Shown: piece by piece, positions 33,239 through 41,523 of the stretch | Layout: each line of letters opens with the position of its first letter | Position numbering within the stretch: position 1 is the stretch's first letter | Assembly (NCBI GenBank): GCA_019120395.1 | Contig: DWVD01000113.1 | Span: 62,001-126,000 of the forward strand | Reading direction: 5' to 3' | Length of the DNA: 64,000 nucleotides | From: Candidatus Gemmiger faecigallinarum | GTDB lineage: Bacteria; Bacillota; Clostridia; Oscillospirales; Ruminococcaceae | The notes under the pieces: generated by a model | What the model was told of the DNA's origin: nothing | The model's input: the letters and a program-made list of their open reading frames with translations, nothing else | Databases searched by the model: none | Translations under genes and position numbers: made by a program

Positions 33239-34636
33239 ATGAGCAATTGGACGTTGAAAGAGAGCGCGCAGGTGCTGGCCGTAAAAGGCGTGCTGAACTA
33301 CCTGGATAAGGACCCCGACCAGAACATCCCCAGGATCCTGGACTGGATCGACCGTTTTGACTCCAAAGACCAGTGGCTGCCCCAGCGCACCATGGCCCGC
33401 AAATACCTGACCGATCCGCAGTCCAACTGGTACAGGCTGGTCAAGAGCCTGTGGACCGACATTGACGACGGCGTGCGCCGCAAGCTGTTTGAGAATTTCA
33501 TCATCAACACCGCGCTGCTGGGCTTCCCGCGGGAGGAGGAACTGAGCAAAAAGTATAACTGCAACATCCCTTGGGCCATCCTGATGGACCCCACCAGCGC
33601 CTGCAACCTGCACTGCACCGGCTGCTGGGCCGCCGAGTACGGCAACAAGCTGAACCTGACCTACGAGGAGATGGACGATATCATCAACCAGGCCAACGAC
33701 TTGGGCTGCTATATGTTCCTGTTCACCGGCGGCGAGCCGCTGGTGCGTAAAAAGGACATCCTCCGCCTGTGCGAGGCCCACAACGACTGCGTGTTCCTCT
33801 CCTTTACAAACGCAACCCTCATCGACGAGGAATTTGCCGACGAGATGCTGCGAGTCAAAAACTTTGTGCCCGCCATCAGCGTCGAGGGCTTTGAGCAGGC
33901 CACCGACGACCGCCGCGGCCACGGCACCTACCAGGCGGTGGTCAAAGCCATGGAGATCCTGCGCCGCAAAAAGCTGCCCTTCGGCATCTCCTGCTGCTAC
34001 ACCAGCGCCAACACCGAGGTCATCGGCAGCGAGGAATATTTTGACGACATGATCGCCAAGGGCGCAAAGTTTGCCTGGTTCTTCACCTACATGCCCTGCG
34101 GCCAGGCGGCCGTGCCGGAACTGATGGCCACCGCCGAGCAGCGGGAGTTCATGTACCGCCAGATCCGCAAGTTCCGCCAGACCAAGCCCATCTTTACGCT
34201 GGATTTCTGGAACGACGGCGAGTATGTGCAGGGCTGCATCGCCGGCGGGCGGCGGTACTTCCACATCAACGCCAACGGCGATATGGAAGCCTGCGCCTTT
34301 GTCCACTATTCGGATTCCAACATCCGGCAGCACACCCTGCTGGAAGCATTGCGCCGGCCCTTCTTCCAGGCCTACCACGACAACCAGCCCTGGAACGGCA
34401 ACCACCTGCGCCCCTGCCCGGTGCTGGACAACCCCGGCAAACTGACCGCCGTGGTGGAGGCCACCGGCGCCCACTCCACCGACCTGGAACACCCCGACGA
34501 TGTGCGCGAGTTCTCGGACCGGTGCGTGGAGCGGGCCGAAGCATGGGCCGTCACCGCCGACCGCCTGTGGGCCGAGAGCGGCCACGACTGCGCCCGCTGC
34601 GCCGGCTGCGCGGCGGCCAAAGCGGAGGAGGTGTAA
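33239..34636 (+). CDS. Radical SAM protein of unknown substrate
   Basis: 465 residues. An N-terminal helical region of about 115 residues precedes the radical SAM core: CNLHCTGC (Cx3Cx2C), then LFTGGEPLVRKKDIL and SVEGFEQATDDRRGHGTY, typical of SPASM/PqqE-like maturases. A second Cys group lies in the core (GCIAGGRRYFHINANGDMEACAF) and a last CARCAGCAAAK tail, consistent with auxiliary clusters. Length and context (no precursor peptide seen) leave the target unknown. Start ATG at 33239 follows AAAAGGAGAAACC. The metK-like remnant begins four bases downstream and shares the operon. Confidence 0.85.
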   Translation: MSNWTLKESAQVLAVKGVLNYLDKDPDQNIPRILDWIDRFDSKDQWLPQRTMARKYLTDPQSNWYRLVKSLWTDIDDGVRRKLFENFIINTALLGFPREEELSKKYNCNIPWAILMDPTSACNLHCTGCWAAEYGNKLNLTYEEMDDIINQANDLGCYMFLFTGGEPLVRKKDILRLCEAHNDCVFLSFTNATLIDEEFADEMLRVKNFVPAISVEGFEQATDDRRGHGTYQAVVKAMEILRRKKLPFGISCCYTSANTEVIGSEEYFDDMIAKGAKFAWFFTYMPCGQAAVPELMATAEQREFMYRQIRKFRQTKPIFTLDFWNDGEYVQGCIAGGRRYFHINANGDMEACAFVHYSDSNIRQHTLLEALRRPFFQAYHDNQPWNGNHLRPCPVLDNPGKLTAVVEATGAHSTDLEHPDDVREFSDRCVERAEAWAVTADRLWAESGHDCARCAGCAAAKAEEV

Positions 34637-34639
34637 ACA

Positions 34640-35745
34640 ATGTTTGATGCGACTTCCGGCCACAAGCTGTTCACCTCCGAATCGGTGACCGAAGGCCACC
34701 CCGACAAACTGTGCGACTGCATCTCGGACGCCATCCTCGACGCGCTGCTGGCCCAGGACCCGTTCAGCCGCTGCGCCTGCGAGACCACCGCCGAGCCGGG
34801 TGGGGTCAAGATCATAGGGGAAGTCACCACGAAGGCCCGGGTGGACTACGAGGCAGTGGCGCGCCAAACCATACGGGAGATCGGCTACACCGACCCCGCC
34901 CTGGGCTTTGACGCCGACCATGTGCCAGTGCAGATCGCGCTGCACGAGCAATCCCCCGACATTGCGCTGGGGGTGGACGCACAGGGCGCAGGCGACCAGG
35001 GCATGATGTTCGGCTACGCCTGTGACGAGACCCGCGAGCTGATGCCCCTGCCCATCCACCTGGCCCATGCATTGACCCGCCGCCTGACTGAGGTGCGCCG
35101 CGCCGGTCTGCTGCCCTGGCTGCGCCCGGACGGCAAAAGCCAGGTGACGGTGGAGTACGACGAAGCCGACCGCCCGGTGCGGGTGGACGCCGTAGTGCTC
35201 AGCGCCCAGCACGATGCGGCCGTTGGCCAGGAGGCGCTGCACAGCAAGCTGATCCGCCAGGTCATCGAACCGGCGATTCCCGCCGGGCTGTTGGACGCCG
35301 CCACGAAAATTTACATCAACCCCACCGGCCGTTTTGTGCTGGGCGGCCCCGCCGCCGACACCGGCCTGACAGGACGCAAGATCATTGTGGATACCTACGG
35401 CGGGCCCGTTACCTGGCCAAAAATGTGGTGGCCGCCGGGCTGGCCCGCCGGTGCGAAGTCCAGCTGGCCTATGCCATCGGCGTGGCAAAGCCGGTCAGCG
35501 TGCGGGTGGACGCCTTTGGCGCCGGCGCTCTGCCGGACGCCGAAATCGCCCGGCTGCTGACTTCCGCCGTGGATCTGACCCCCGCCGGCATCATCGACCG
35601 GTTTGACCTGCGCCGGCCTATCTACCGCCGCACCGCCGCCTACGGGCATTTTGGAGCCAACGCCTCCGGCCTGCCCTGGGAGCAGCGGGATCTGGCCCGG
35701 CTGCTGCGTCAGGATGCGGCCTGCGGCATCCCGACGGCGGGCTGA
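34640..35745 (+). pseudogene. metK: S-adenosylmethionine synthetase, broken by internal deletion and frameshift
   Basis: The first frame (34640 to about 35404) encodes the N-terminal and central domains: [44 protein letters not shown] and [14 protein letters not shown]. There homology breaks. The rest resumes in another frame from about 35407 ([25 protein letters not shown] to the C-terminus at 35745). Missing between them is the loop that normally reads [21 protein letters not shown], which binds ATP and metals; about 25 codons plus a frame change. The product would have a wrong C-terminus and no activity. GPAAD replaces the usual GPxGD just before. Follows a good ribosome site, GGAGGAGGTG. 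A second metK elsewhere would be needed, or this is an assembly error. Confidence 0.8.
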
Positions 35746-35825
35746 GCCTGTTGGCCGCCCGCCCCGCACACCCTGAAACTTCCTTTCATCAACCAGAGAA
35801 TCGACCAGAAAGCGAGGCCGACGCC

Positions 35826-35933
35826 ATGAACAAATTCTTTTCCGTCCTGGGAGCGACCGCCGCAGCCGCAGCCGTGGCAGCCGCCGCGGTGCTGATCGTC
35901 CGCAAACTGCGCGGCAGCGGCCGGGCCGGCTGA
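35826..35933 (+). CDS. Tiny one-helix membrane protein (35 residues)
   Basis: MNKFFSVLGATAAAAAVAAA then AVLIVRKLRGSGRAG: an Ala/Val-rich helix of about 20 residues and a basic tail. No family recognised. Ribosome site GCGAGG lies nine bases before the ATG, and a terminator follows. Small hydrophobic proteins of this kind recur in the window (38711). Confidence 0.5.
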   Translation: MNKFFSVLGATAAAAAVAAAAVLIVRKLRGSGRAG

Positions 35934-35958
35934 TCCCTTCGCGTTCTTCTCTCTTTCT

Positions 35959-36000
35959 GCCGGCGGCACGCTTTTTGCCGGAACGCGCCGCCGGCCTTTT
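35959..36000 (+). terminator. Terminator after the 35-residue gene
   Basis: GCCGGCGGC stem, loop of about 19 bases, GCCGCCGGC and CTTTT. Confidence 0.6.
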
Positions 36001-36048
36001 GCGTTTCCTGCCAATTTCCCCATTCTGTTCCCCAAAAGGAGTTTTGTT

Positions 36049-36903
36049 ATGAAAAAAATCGTCCTGGTGGCCGAGACCGGTTCCGACATTCCGCCGGAAA
36101 CCGCCGCCAAATACGACATCCGACTTGCGCCCATGCACGTCAGTTTTGACGGCGAGAGCCGTGACGACGGCGGTTTCCCGCCGGAAGAGATCTATGCCTG
36201 GTACAAACATACTGGGCGGCTGCCTACCACCACCGGCTGCAGCCCGGAGGATTTCGCCCGCGTGTTCGACGAGATTCACACCTGCCGGCCGGACGCGCAT
36301 ATCCTGTATCTGGCATACTCTGCCGCCACCACCGTATCGTTCCAGTCGGCGCTGCTGGCGGCGGAAGGGCGAGACTACGTTACCGCGCTGGACACCCGCC
36401 AGGTCACGGTGGGCCAGGGCGCCATCGTAGAGCAGACGGCCCGCGTGCTGCAGGCGAACCCTGCCCTGGAACCGGAACCGGCCGCGGCCATCGCCCGCAA
36501 TCTCATCGGCTGGGCCGAGTTCGTCTTTTTCCCCAACGACCTGGATTATCTGCGCGCCGGCGGGCGGGTGAGCAACGTGGCTTATCTTGGCAGCAGGCTG
36601 CTGCACCTGCACCCGGCCATCGAGCTGCAGAACGGCAAACTGGTGGCCGCCAAAAAGTACCGCGGCCGCCTGGAAGGTCTGGCGCCCCGTCTGCTGGACG
36701 AATATATGCAGAAATGGGACCTGCAGACCGACCGGCTGTGGCTGGTCTATACCGCCGGACTGGACCTGAAAGTCCGGGCGGCCGTTAACGAGGCCGCACG
36801 CGCCCGTGGGTTCCGCCAGCTGACCTGGGTGCAGGCCAACGGCGTCATCACCACCCACGGCGGACCGGGAGCCTTCGGTTTTGCCGGTTTCCGCAAAAAA
36901 TAG
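36049..36903 (+). CDS. DegV-family fatty-acid-binding protein
   Basis: 284 residues. Two-domain DegV fold: ETGSDIPPETAAKYDIRLAPM at the N-terminus, PTTTGCSPEDF with conserved Thr-Ser region, and a late HGGPGAFGFAGF tail that caps the acyl chain. DegV/FakB proteins bind fatty acids and present them to the FakA kinase. No fakA gene is adjacent. Start ATG follows AAAAGGAG. Confidence 0.93.
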   Translation: MKKIVLVAETGSDIPPETAAKYDIRLAPMHVSFDGESRDDGGFPPEEIYAWYKHTGRLPTTTGCSPEDFARVFDEIHTCRPDAHILYLAYSAATTVSFQSALLAAEGRDYVTALDTRQVTVGQGAIVEQTARVLQANPALEPEPAAAIARNLIGWAEFVFFPNDLDYLRAGGRVSNVAYLGSRLLHLHPAIELQNGKLVAAKKYRGRLEGLAPRLLDEYMQKWDLQTDRLWLVYTAGLDLKVRAAVNEAARARGFRQLTWVQANGVITTHGGPGAFGFAGFRKK

Positions 36904-36945
36904 TTCTGCCCCGCGCCGGCGGCGGGCGGAAATGGAGGGTCCCTC

Positions 36946-38541
36946 ATGGACAATATGCTGACTTATCTGAAATGGCGCGGCGACGCCAGCTTTGGGCGTC
37001 GGCCCTTCGGCGAGGTGGACAACATCGTGCTTTCCGCCGTCGCATACCTGGACTTTGACGGCATCGTACCGGGAAACGGCGGCTTTGTGACGCTGCCCGA
37101 CGCCTGGGACGCATACCGCCGGCGGGTGGAAAACGGTATGCCCGCCCATAAATTTGCCCCGGTGCTGGCCGCCATGGCCGACAGCCGGCGGTTTTGCACG
37201 GCGATGTTCAGCCATTACCGGCAGCTGACCGACGAGGAACAGCAGACCCAGTTTGCCGCCGTCCATATCCTGCTGGAGGGCGGCCTGACCTACATCGCCT
37301 TCCGCGGCACCGACGACACCATCGTTGGCTGGCGCGAGGACTTTGCGCTGGGCAGCCAGATCGTGCCGGCCCAGCGCATGGCGGCCGATTACCTGGCCGC
37401 GACCATCCAGCCGGGGCGGCGGTACATTATCGGCGGGCATTCCAAGGGCGGCAATCTGGCGGTGTACGGCGCGCTGCAGCTGCCGCAGACGCAGCTGGAC
37501 CGGGTGCTGACCGTCTACAACAACGACGGCCCAGGCCTGAGCGCCGACATTGTACCGGCGGAGCGGTACGACCGCCTGGCCGGGAAACTGGTGCAGTTCG
37601 TGCCGCAGTTCTGTCTGATCGGCAAACTGTTCCCCCATGGAGAGCCGGATAAAATCGTGCTCAGCAGCGCCGAGGGGCTTTTGCAGCACGACATCGGCAG
37701 CTGGCAGGTGGAGGGCGACGCCCTGGCCGCCGTGCCGGAGATCACCTCACAGCTGTATGTGAACATCTTTGACCAGTGGATCAACTCGGCGGACATGGAA
37801 CAGCGCCGGGTGTTCACCCGAGATTTTTTCGACGCGCTGGAGGCTGGCGGCGCGCGCACAGTGGACCAGATCACCGGCAGCGGCATCGACGGCTTTGGCA
37901 CGGTGCTGCTGTCGCTGGCCGGGTCGGAACCCCGCACCAAAATCGTCATCGGCAAGCTGATCGGCTCCTTTGTCCAGAACATCCGTCAGATCGACCTGCT
38001 GGAAGCGCTGCGCGCCCGCGAGGCGTACAGCGGGGCGCTGCTGTTTGCGCTGGGGCTGTTCTGCATGCAGTGGCCCGCCGCCACGCTGACGCTGCTCAGC
38101 GCCGGGCTGGGCGCGGCCGGCATGGGCTGGTGCGGCTACAAACTGATGCAGTTTGCCGTGCGCCGCAACCTGACCGACAGCCAGAAGCGCCTGCGGGTGC
38201 TGGTTTACCTGATCCTGTTTGCCGGGGCTACCAGCCTGTTTTTGAACCGGCGGGTGGCGCTGGTATCGGTGCATGTGGTGCTGGGGATCCTGCTGCTGGC
38301 AACAGCCGTCAGCAACTTCCGCGCCTTGACCGCGCTGCCCAAAACGGCCCGCGGCAAACGGGCCTGGCGGGGGCTGGTGGCGGCCGCTGCGCTGCTGATG
38401 GGCGTCGTGGCCTTTACCACCGGCGCCGAGCTGCCCACGGCCTATGTCTTTTCGCTGGGGGTGTGCCTGGTGGTGTACGGCATCGTGCAGACTGCGCTGG
38501 GGCTGTACCACAACGGCGAGCGTCACCGCCGGCGCGGCTGA
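36946..38541 (+). CDS. DUF2974 (Mbeg1-like) alpha/beta-hydrolase with C-terminal membrane domain
   Basis: 531 residues. The first 340 form a lipase-like domain starting DNMLTYLKWRGDASFGRRPFGEVDNIVLSAVAYLDF, with YIAFRGTDDTIVGWREDF and the nucleophile elbow GGHSKGGNLAVY (Ser in GHSKG). YNNDGPG and a later acidic segment supply the rest of the triad. The C-terminal 150 residues hold about five membrane helices. The family is found widely in Firmicutes with no known substrate; a membrane-lipid or ester substrate is inferred. GGAGGGTCCCTC precedes the ATG. Confidence 0.85.
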   Translation: MDNMLTYLKWRGDASFGRRPFGEVDNIVLSAVAYLDFDGIVPGNGGFVTLPDAWDAYRRRVENGMPAHKFAPVLAAMADSRRFCTAMFSHYRQLTDEEQQTQFAAVHILLEGGLTYIAFRGTDDTIVGWREDFALGSQIVPAQRMAADYLAATIQPGRRYIIGGHSKGGNLAVYGALQLPQTQLDRVLTVYNNDGPGLSADIVPAERYDRLAGKLVQFVPQFCLIGKLFPHGEPDKIVLSSAEGLLQHDIGSWQVEGDALAAVPEITSQLYVNIFDQWINSADMEQRRVFTRDFFDALEAGGARTVDQITGSGIDGFGTVLLSLAGSEPRTKIVIGKLIGSFVQNIRQIDLLEALRAREAYSGALLFALGLFCMQWPAATLTLLSAGLGAAGMGWCGYKLMQFAVRRNLTDSQKRLRVLVYLILFAGATSLFLNRRVALVSVHVVLGILLLATAVSNFRALTALPKTARGKRAWRGLVAAAALLMGVVAFTTGAELPTAYVFSLGVCLVVYGIVQTALGLYHNGERHRRRG

Positions 38542-38710
38542 ACTTTCCGGCGTCAAAAAAGCCGACTCGTCGGGCAGGTTTTATATTTCTCTAACAGTCC
38601 GCAAACAAAACCCAAACGGCCGGTCGGTATACTGGGGTCATTCCAAGCGGGACACCGCATACTTCGGCAGCTTATGCTGTCAACCCCAATATCACAGGGA
38701 GGTCGTTTCT

Positions 38711-38809
38711 ATGAGCATCGTTACCGGTATCGTAGCCGTCGCCGCCATCATTGTGACCGGCCGGCTGGCCTGGCCCGCCCTCAAGGCGAACTGGGAGGAA
38801 GCAGCGTGA
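38711..38809 (+). CDS. Tiny one-helix membrane protein (32 residues)
   Basis: MSIVTGIVAVAAIIVTGRLA then WPALKANWEEAA. One hydrophobic helix, short polar tail. Clear ribosome site (AGGGAGG) and a -10 TATACT at 38628 argue for expression. No family. Confidence 0.5.
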   Translation: MSIVTGIVAVAAIIVTGRLAWPALKANWEEAA

Positions 38810-38847
38810 CCCGTCCAAACGTGTGACCGCAGACAAGGAGGAAGTCT

Positions 38848-39702
38848 ATGCCGCAGCCGGGAAAGCTGCGCCGGCAGGTGGCCGGCGCATACCGCCAGTC
38901 CAAGCGCAGCAGCGTGGTGGTATATGTGGTGCTGCGGGTACTGGTCATCCTGTGCATGGTACGGCAGTTTACGGTGGGCAGTTACCATTATGTGCTGCTG
39001 TGCGCACTGTCGCTTTTGCTGATGACCATCCCGCTGATCCTGAAAAGCACGCTGCGCATCTGTATGCCCAACGCGCTGGAGATCGCGGTGGTCGGCTTTG
39101 TGTTTGCCGCCGAGATCCTGGGCGAGATCGGCAACTTTTACGGCGCGCTGCCCTTTTGGGACACCATGCTGCATACCATGAACGGTTTTCTGGCTGCGGC
39201 GGTGGGGTTCGGGCTGATCGACCTGATGAACACCCACTCCAAGCGGATGCAGATGTCGCCATTTTTTGTGGCGCTGGTGGCGTTCTGCTTTTCCATGACC
39301 ACCGGCGCGGTGTGGGAGATCATCGAGTATTCCATCGACCGGGGCTTCGGCACCGATATGCAGAAGGACAGCGTCGTGCAGCAGATCTCTTCCATCCAGC
39401 TGAACCCGGCGGGCGACAACGACCCCATCGTGATCGACGGCGTGGCGTACACGGTGCTGTATGACGAGAGCGGCGCGGCCCTGTGGCAAGTGGAGGGCGG
39501 GTATCTGGACGTCGGCCTGAACGACACCATGGAGGACCTGATCGTCAATTTTGCGGGGGCGGCGGTTTTTTCAGTGCTGGGCGGGCTGTACGTCTACCGC
39601 CGGGACAAATATGGCTTTGCGGGCGGTTTTATCATCACGCGGGACGGGGAGCCGGGCGCCGGGCCGAATATCCGGGACGGCGAGCGTTCTTTGCAGGAAT
39701 AA
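38848..39702 (+). CDS. Multi-helix membrane protein, DUF2238/YjdF-like
   Basis: 284 residues with six to seven helices. Charged residues inside membrane segments (EILGEIGNFYG, DTMLHTMNGFLAA, GAVWEIIEYSIDRGFGTD) match the DUF2238 type, where a conserved His and Glu sit in helices. A polar insertion (about residues 178-222) precedes a last membrane segment. Function unknown. ATG at 38848 follows AAGGAGG. Confidence 0.75.
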   Translation: MPQPGKLRRQVAGAYRQSKRSSVVVYVVLRVLVILCMVRQFTVGSYHYVLLCALSLLLMTIPLILKSTLRICMPNALEIAVVGFVFAAEILGEIGNFYGALPFWDTMLHTMNGFLAAAVGFGLIDLMNTHSKRMQMSPFFVALVAFCFSMTTGAVWEIIEYSIDRGFGTDMQKDSVVQQISSIQLNPAGDNDPIVIDGVAYTVLYDESGAALWQVEGGYLDVGLNDTMEDLIVNFAGAAVFSVLGGLYVYRRDKYGFAGGFIITRDGEPGAGPNIRDGERSLQE

Positions 39703-39723
39703 TACAAAAGAATACAGGCAACG

Positions 39724-39763
39724 CAAAACAGGGGGAAGGCCGCCGGCCTTCCCCCTGTTTTGT
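39724..39763. terminator. Bidirectional terminator
   Basis: CAAAACAGGGGGAAGGCC with exact complement, three-base loop, A-run and T-run on either side. Separates the membrane protein gene from the sporulation cluster. Confidence 0.8.
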
Positions 39764-39834
39764 GCTGCAGGCAGGCTGCCGGAGCGCAGGCGGACGCGCT
39801 CTGCCGCCTTGTTCAACTTTCCCCGGCGCGGGAT

Positions 39835-39861
39835 GCCTATTTCGTTTTGTGCCTGCATATA
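39835..39861 (+). promoter_or_regulatory. Sigma-E-like promoter of the sipL-spoIVA cluster
   Basis: GCCTATTT (39835-39842), 13 bases, CATATA (39856-39861). This is close to the sigma-E consensus (GCATATTT and CATACAAT). It lies about 110 bases before sipL and is the only promoter-like signal there. Confidence 0.6.
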
Positions 39862-39970
39862 GATGCACAAGAAAGCGTGGAAGGCGGGCGGCAGAAAACG
39901 CAAGGCGCCCGACCCTGCACGGCTCTGCGCTTTGGCACATTACAGACCCGCAGAAAGGGGCATGTACACT

Positions 39971-41509
39971 ATGGAATTGAAGGTGTTCAAAGACACCGTC
40001 GCCGCCTACGGCGGCCGGTGGGAGACAAGGCTGGAGCTGCCGGTGGAGACCGAACTCCTGATCCCGGATTATCTGCCGGCGGTGTTCAAGATCGTCAAAT
40101 GCCTGGTGGAGCCGGTGCTTTTGCAGAACCACACCGCCGCCGCCAAATGGCAGGGGGAGGGCTACCTGCGCTGCACTGTCTATTACCAGTCGGACGAGGC
40201 CGGCGCACAGCTGTACCGCATCGAGCAGAAATTCCCGTTTGAAAAAACCGCCGACCTGCCCGAAGGCCGCTACGAGACAGGCCCTGCCGCCGTTTCCGGC
40301 GAGCTGGAATACGTCAACTGCCGCGCCATCAGCGAGCACCGCATCGACCTGCGGGGCGCCTACGCGCTGTGCGTGGCGGTGCAGGCGGTGGATCAGCTGG
40401 AGCTGGTCACCTCGCTGGCGGACTGCGGCATCGAGCAGCGCGCCCGCGTGCTGAACGGCAGGGCCTGCGCTGCGGTGGAGGAAAAGACCTTTACGGCCGA
40501 GAGCCGCATCCCGCTGCCCGCCGGCGACGCGGTGGTGCTGGACATTTCCGGCGTGTTCCTGCCGGAAGCCTCCACCGTCCTGACCGGGCAGGTCAACTGC
40601 CAGGGCACACTGCGCGTCCAGGCCGCCTACCGCCCCGCCGGCGCGGAGGAGATCACCGCCCGCCAGGTGGAACTCCCTGTGCGCCAGACCCTGGACCTGG
40701 CCGCCGCGGCGGAAGGGGACGAGTGCCTGTTCTGGGGCGAGGTGCTGGGCAGCACGCTGGAAGGCGGCAACGGCGACCCCACATTGACCGTTACATGGAA
40801 GCTGCACGCCGAACTGTGGCGGGACGTGCAGTATACCGCCGTGGCCGACGCCTATTCCACCCTCTGCCAGACCGAGACGGAAACGTCGTCCTGCCGCCTG
40901 CTGGCCAACGCAGGCCCGCTGCCGGCGGCGGTGCAGGCCGAGATCGGCGACGACCTGCCCGACCCGGACGCCGAGGTCGTCGGATGTTTTGTCACGCTGG
41001 GTGCGCTGACGGCCATCCCCGGCGAGGAGGAACGAACCGTTGTGTTTGCGGGCAAGGGCACGGCCCACGTGCTTTGCGCCGACCCCCGCGGCGAGCTGAC
41101 CTGCTACGACAAGGCGTTTGTCTGGCAGCTGCCGCAAAGCTGGCCCGGCGTCCCCGCCGACTACTGCCTGCGCGCCCATGGGACGGTGGGCAAGGTAAGC
41201 TCCGCCAAAGCGGGCGGCCGCCTGCGGGTGGAGGTAGAGGTGAACGTGAACGGCCGGCTGTTTGCCGTGCAGTCGTCGCCGGCATTGCGGGAGGTGATCC
41301 TGGGCGAGGAGTTCGCCGACAAGGCAGACGGTCCGGCGCTTTATCTCTACTACGCATCCCAGGGCGAACGCATTTTTGACATTGCCAAACGCTACCATGC
41401 CCGCGCCAAAGATTTGGCCGCGGCCAACCATCTGGAGCCGGAGCCCGGCGTCGCCGTGCAGGAAATGACCACGGAGAAAACCTGCCTGCTGATCCCGGCG
41501 GCACTGTGA
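39971..41509 (+). CDS. sipL: SPOCS-LysM protein, SipL-type spore morphogenetic factor
   Basis: 512 residues. An N-terminal region of about 130 residues is followed by DUF3794/SPOCS-type beta modules (ELEYVNCRAISEHRIDLRGAYALCVAV at about residue 115, and a second around 290-420) and a C-terminal LysM (about 455-510: LYLYYASQGERIFDIAKRYHARAKDLAAANHL). In C. difficile SipL binds SpoIVA through LysM. The gene is directly followed by spoIVA here, which supports the assignment. Start at 39971 has AAAGGGG nine bases before it. Confidence 0.88.
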   Translation: MELKVFKDTVAAYGGRWETRLELPVETELLIPDYLPAVFKIVKCLVEPVLLQNHTAAAKWQGEGYLRCTVYYQSDEAGAQLYRIEQKFPFEKTADLPEGRYETGPAAVSGELEYVNCRAISEHRIDLRGAYALCVAVQAVDQLELVTSLADCGIEQRARVLNGRACAAVEEKTFTAESRIPLPAGDAVVLDISGVFLPEASTVLTGQVNCQGTLRVQAAYRPAGAEEITARQVELPVRQTLDLAAAAEGDECLFWGEVLGSTLEGGNGDPTLTVTWKLHAELWRDVQYTAVADAYSTLCQTETETSSCRLLANAGPLPAAVQAEIGDDLPDPDAEVVGCFVTLGALTAIPGEEERTVVFAGKGTAHVLCADPRGELTCYDKAFVWQLPQSWPGVPADYCLRAHGTVGKVSSAKAGGRLRVEVEVNVNGRLFAVQSSPALREVILGEEFADKADGPALYLYYASQGERIFDIAKRYHARAKDLAAANHLEPEPGVAVQEMTTEKTCLLIPAAL

Positions 41510-41523
41510 AAGGGGGACCCGAA

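Noticed and set aside
33188..35488. 766-codon minus-strand frame opposite radical SAM and metK
   Set aside because: Composition (Val/His/Gly/Gln repeats) is that of an antisense frame; the plus strand has clear motifs.
35395..37689. 764-codon minus-strand frame
   Set aside because: Antisense to metK end, DegV and DUF2974-like genes; no motif.
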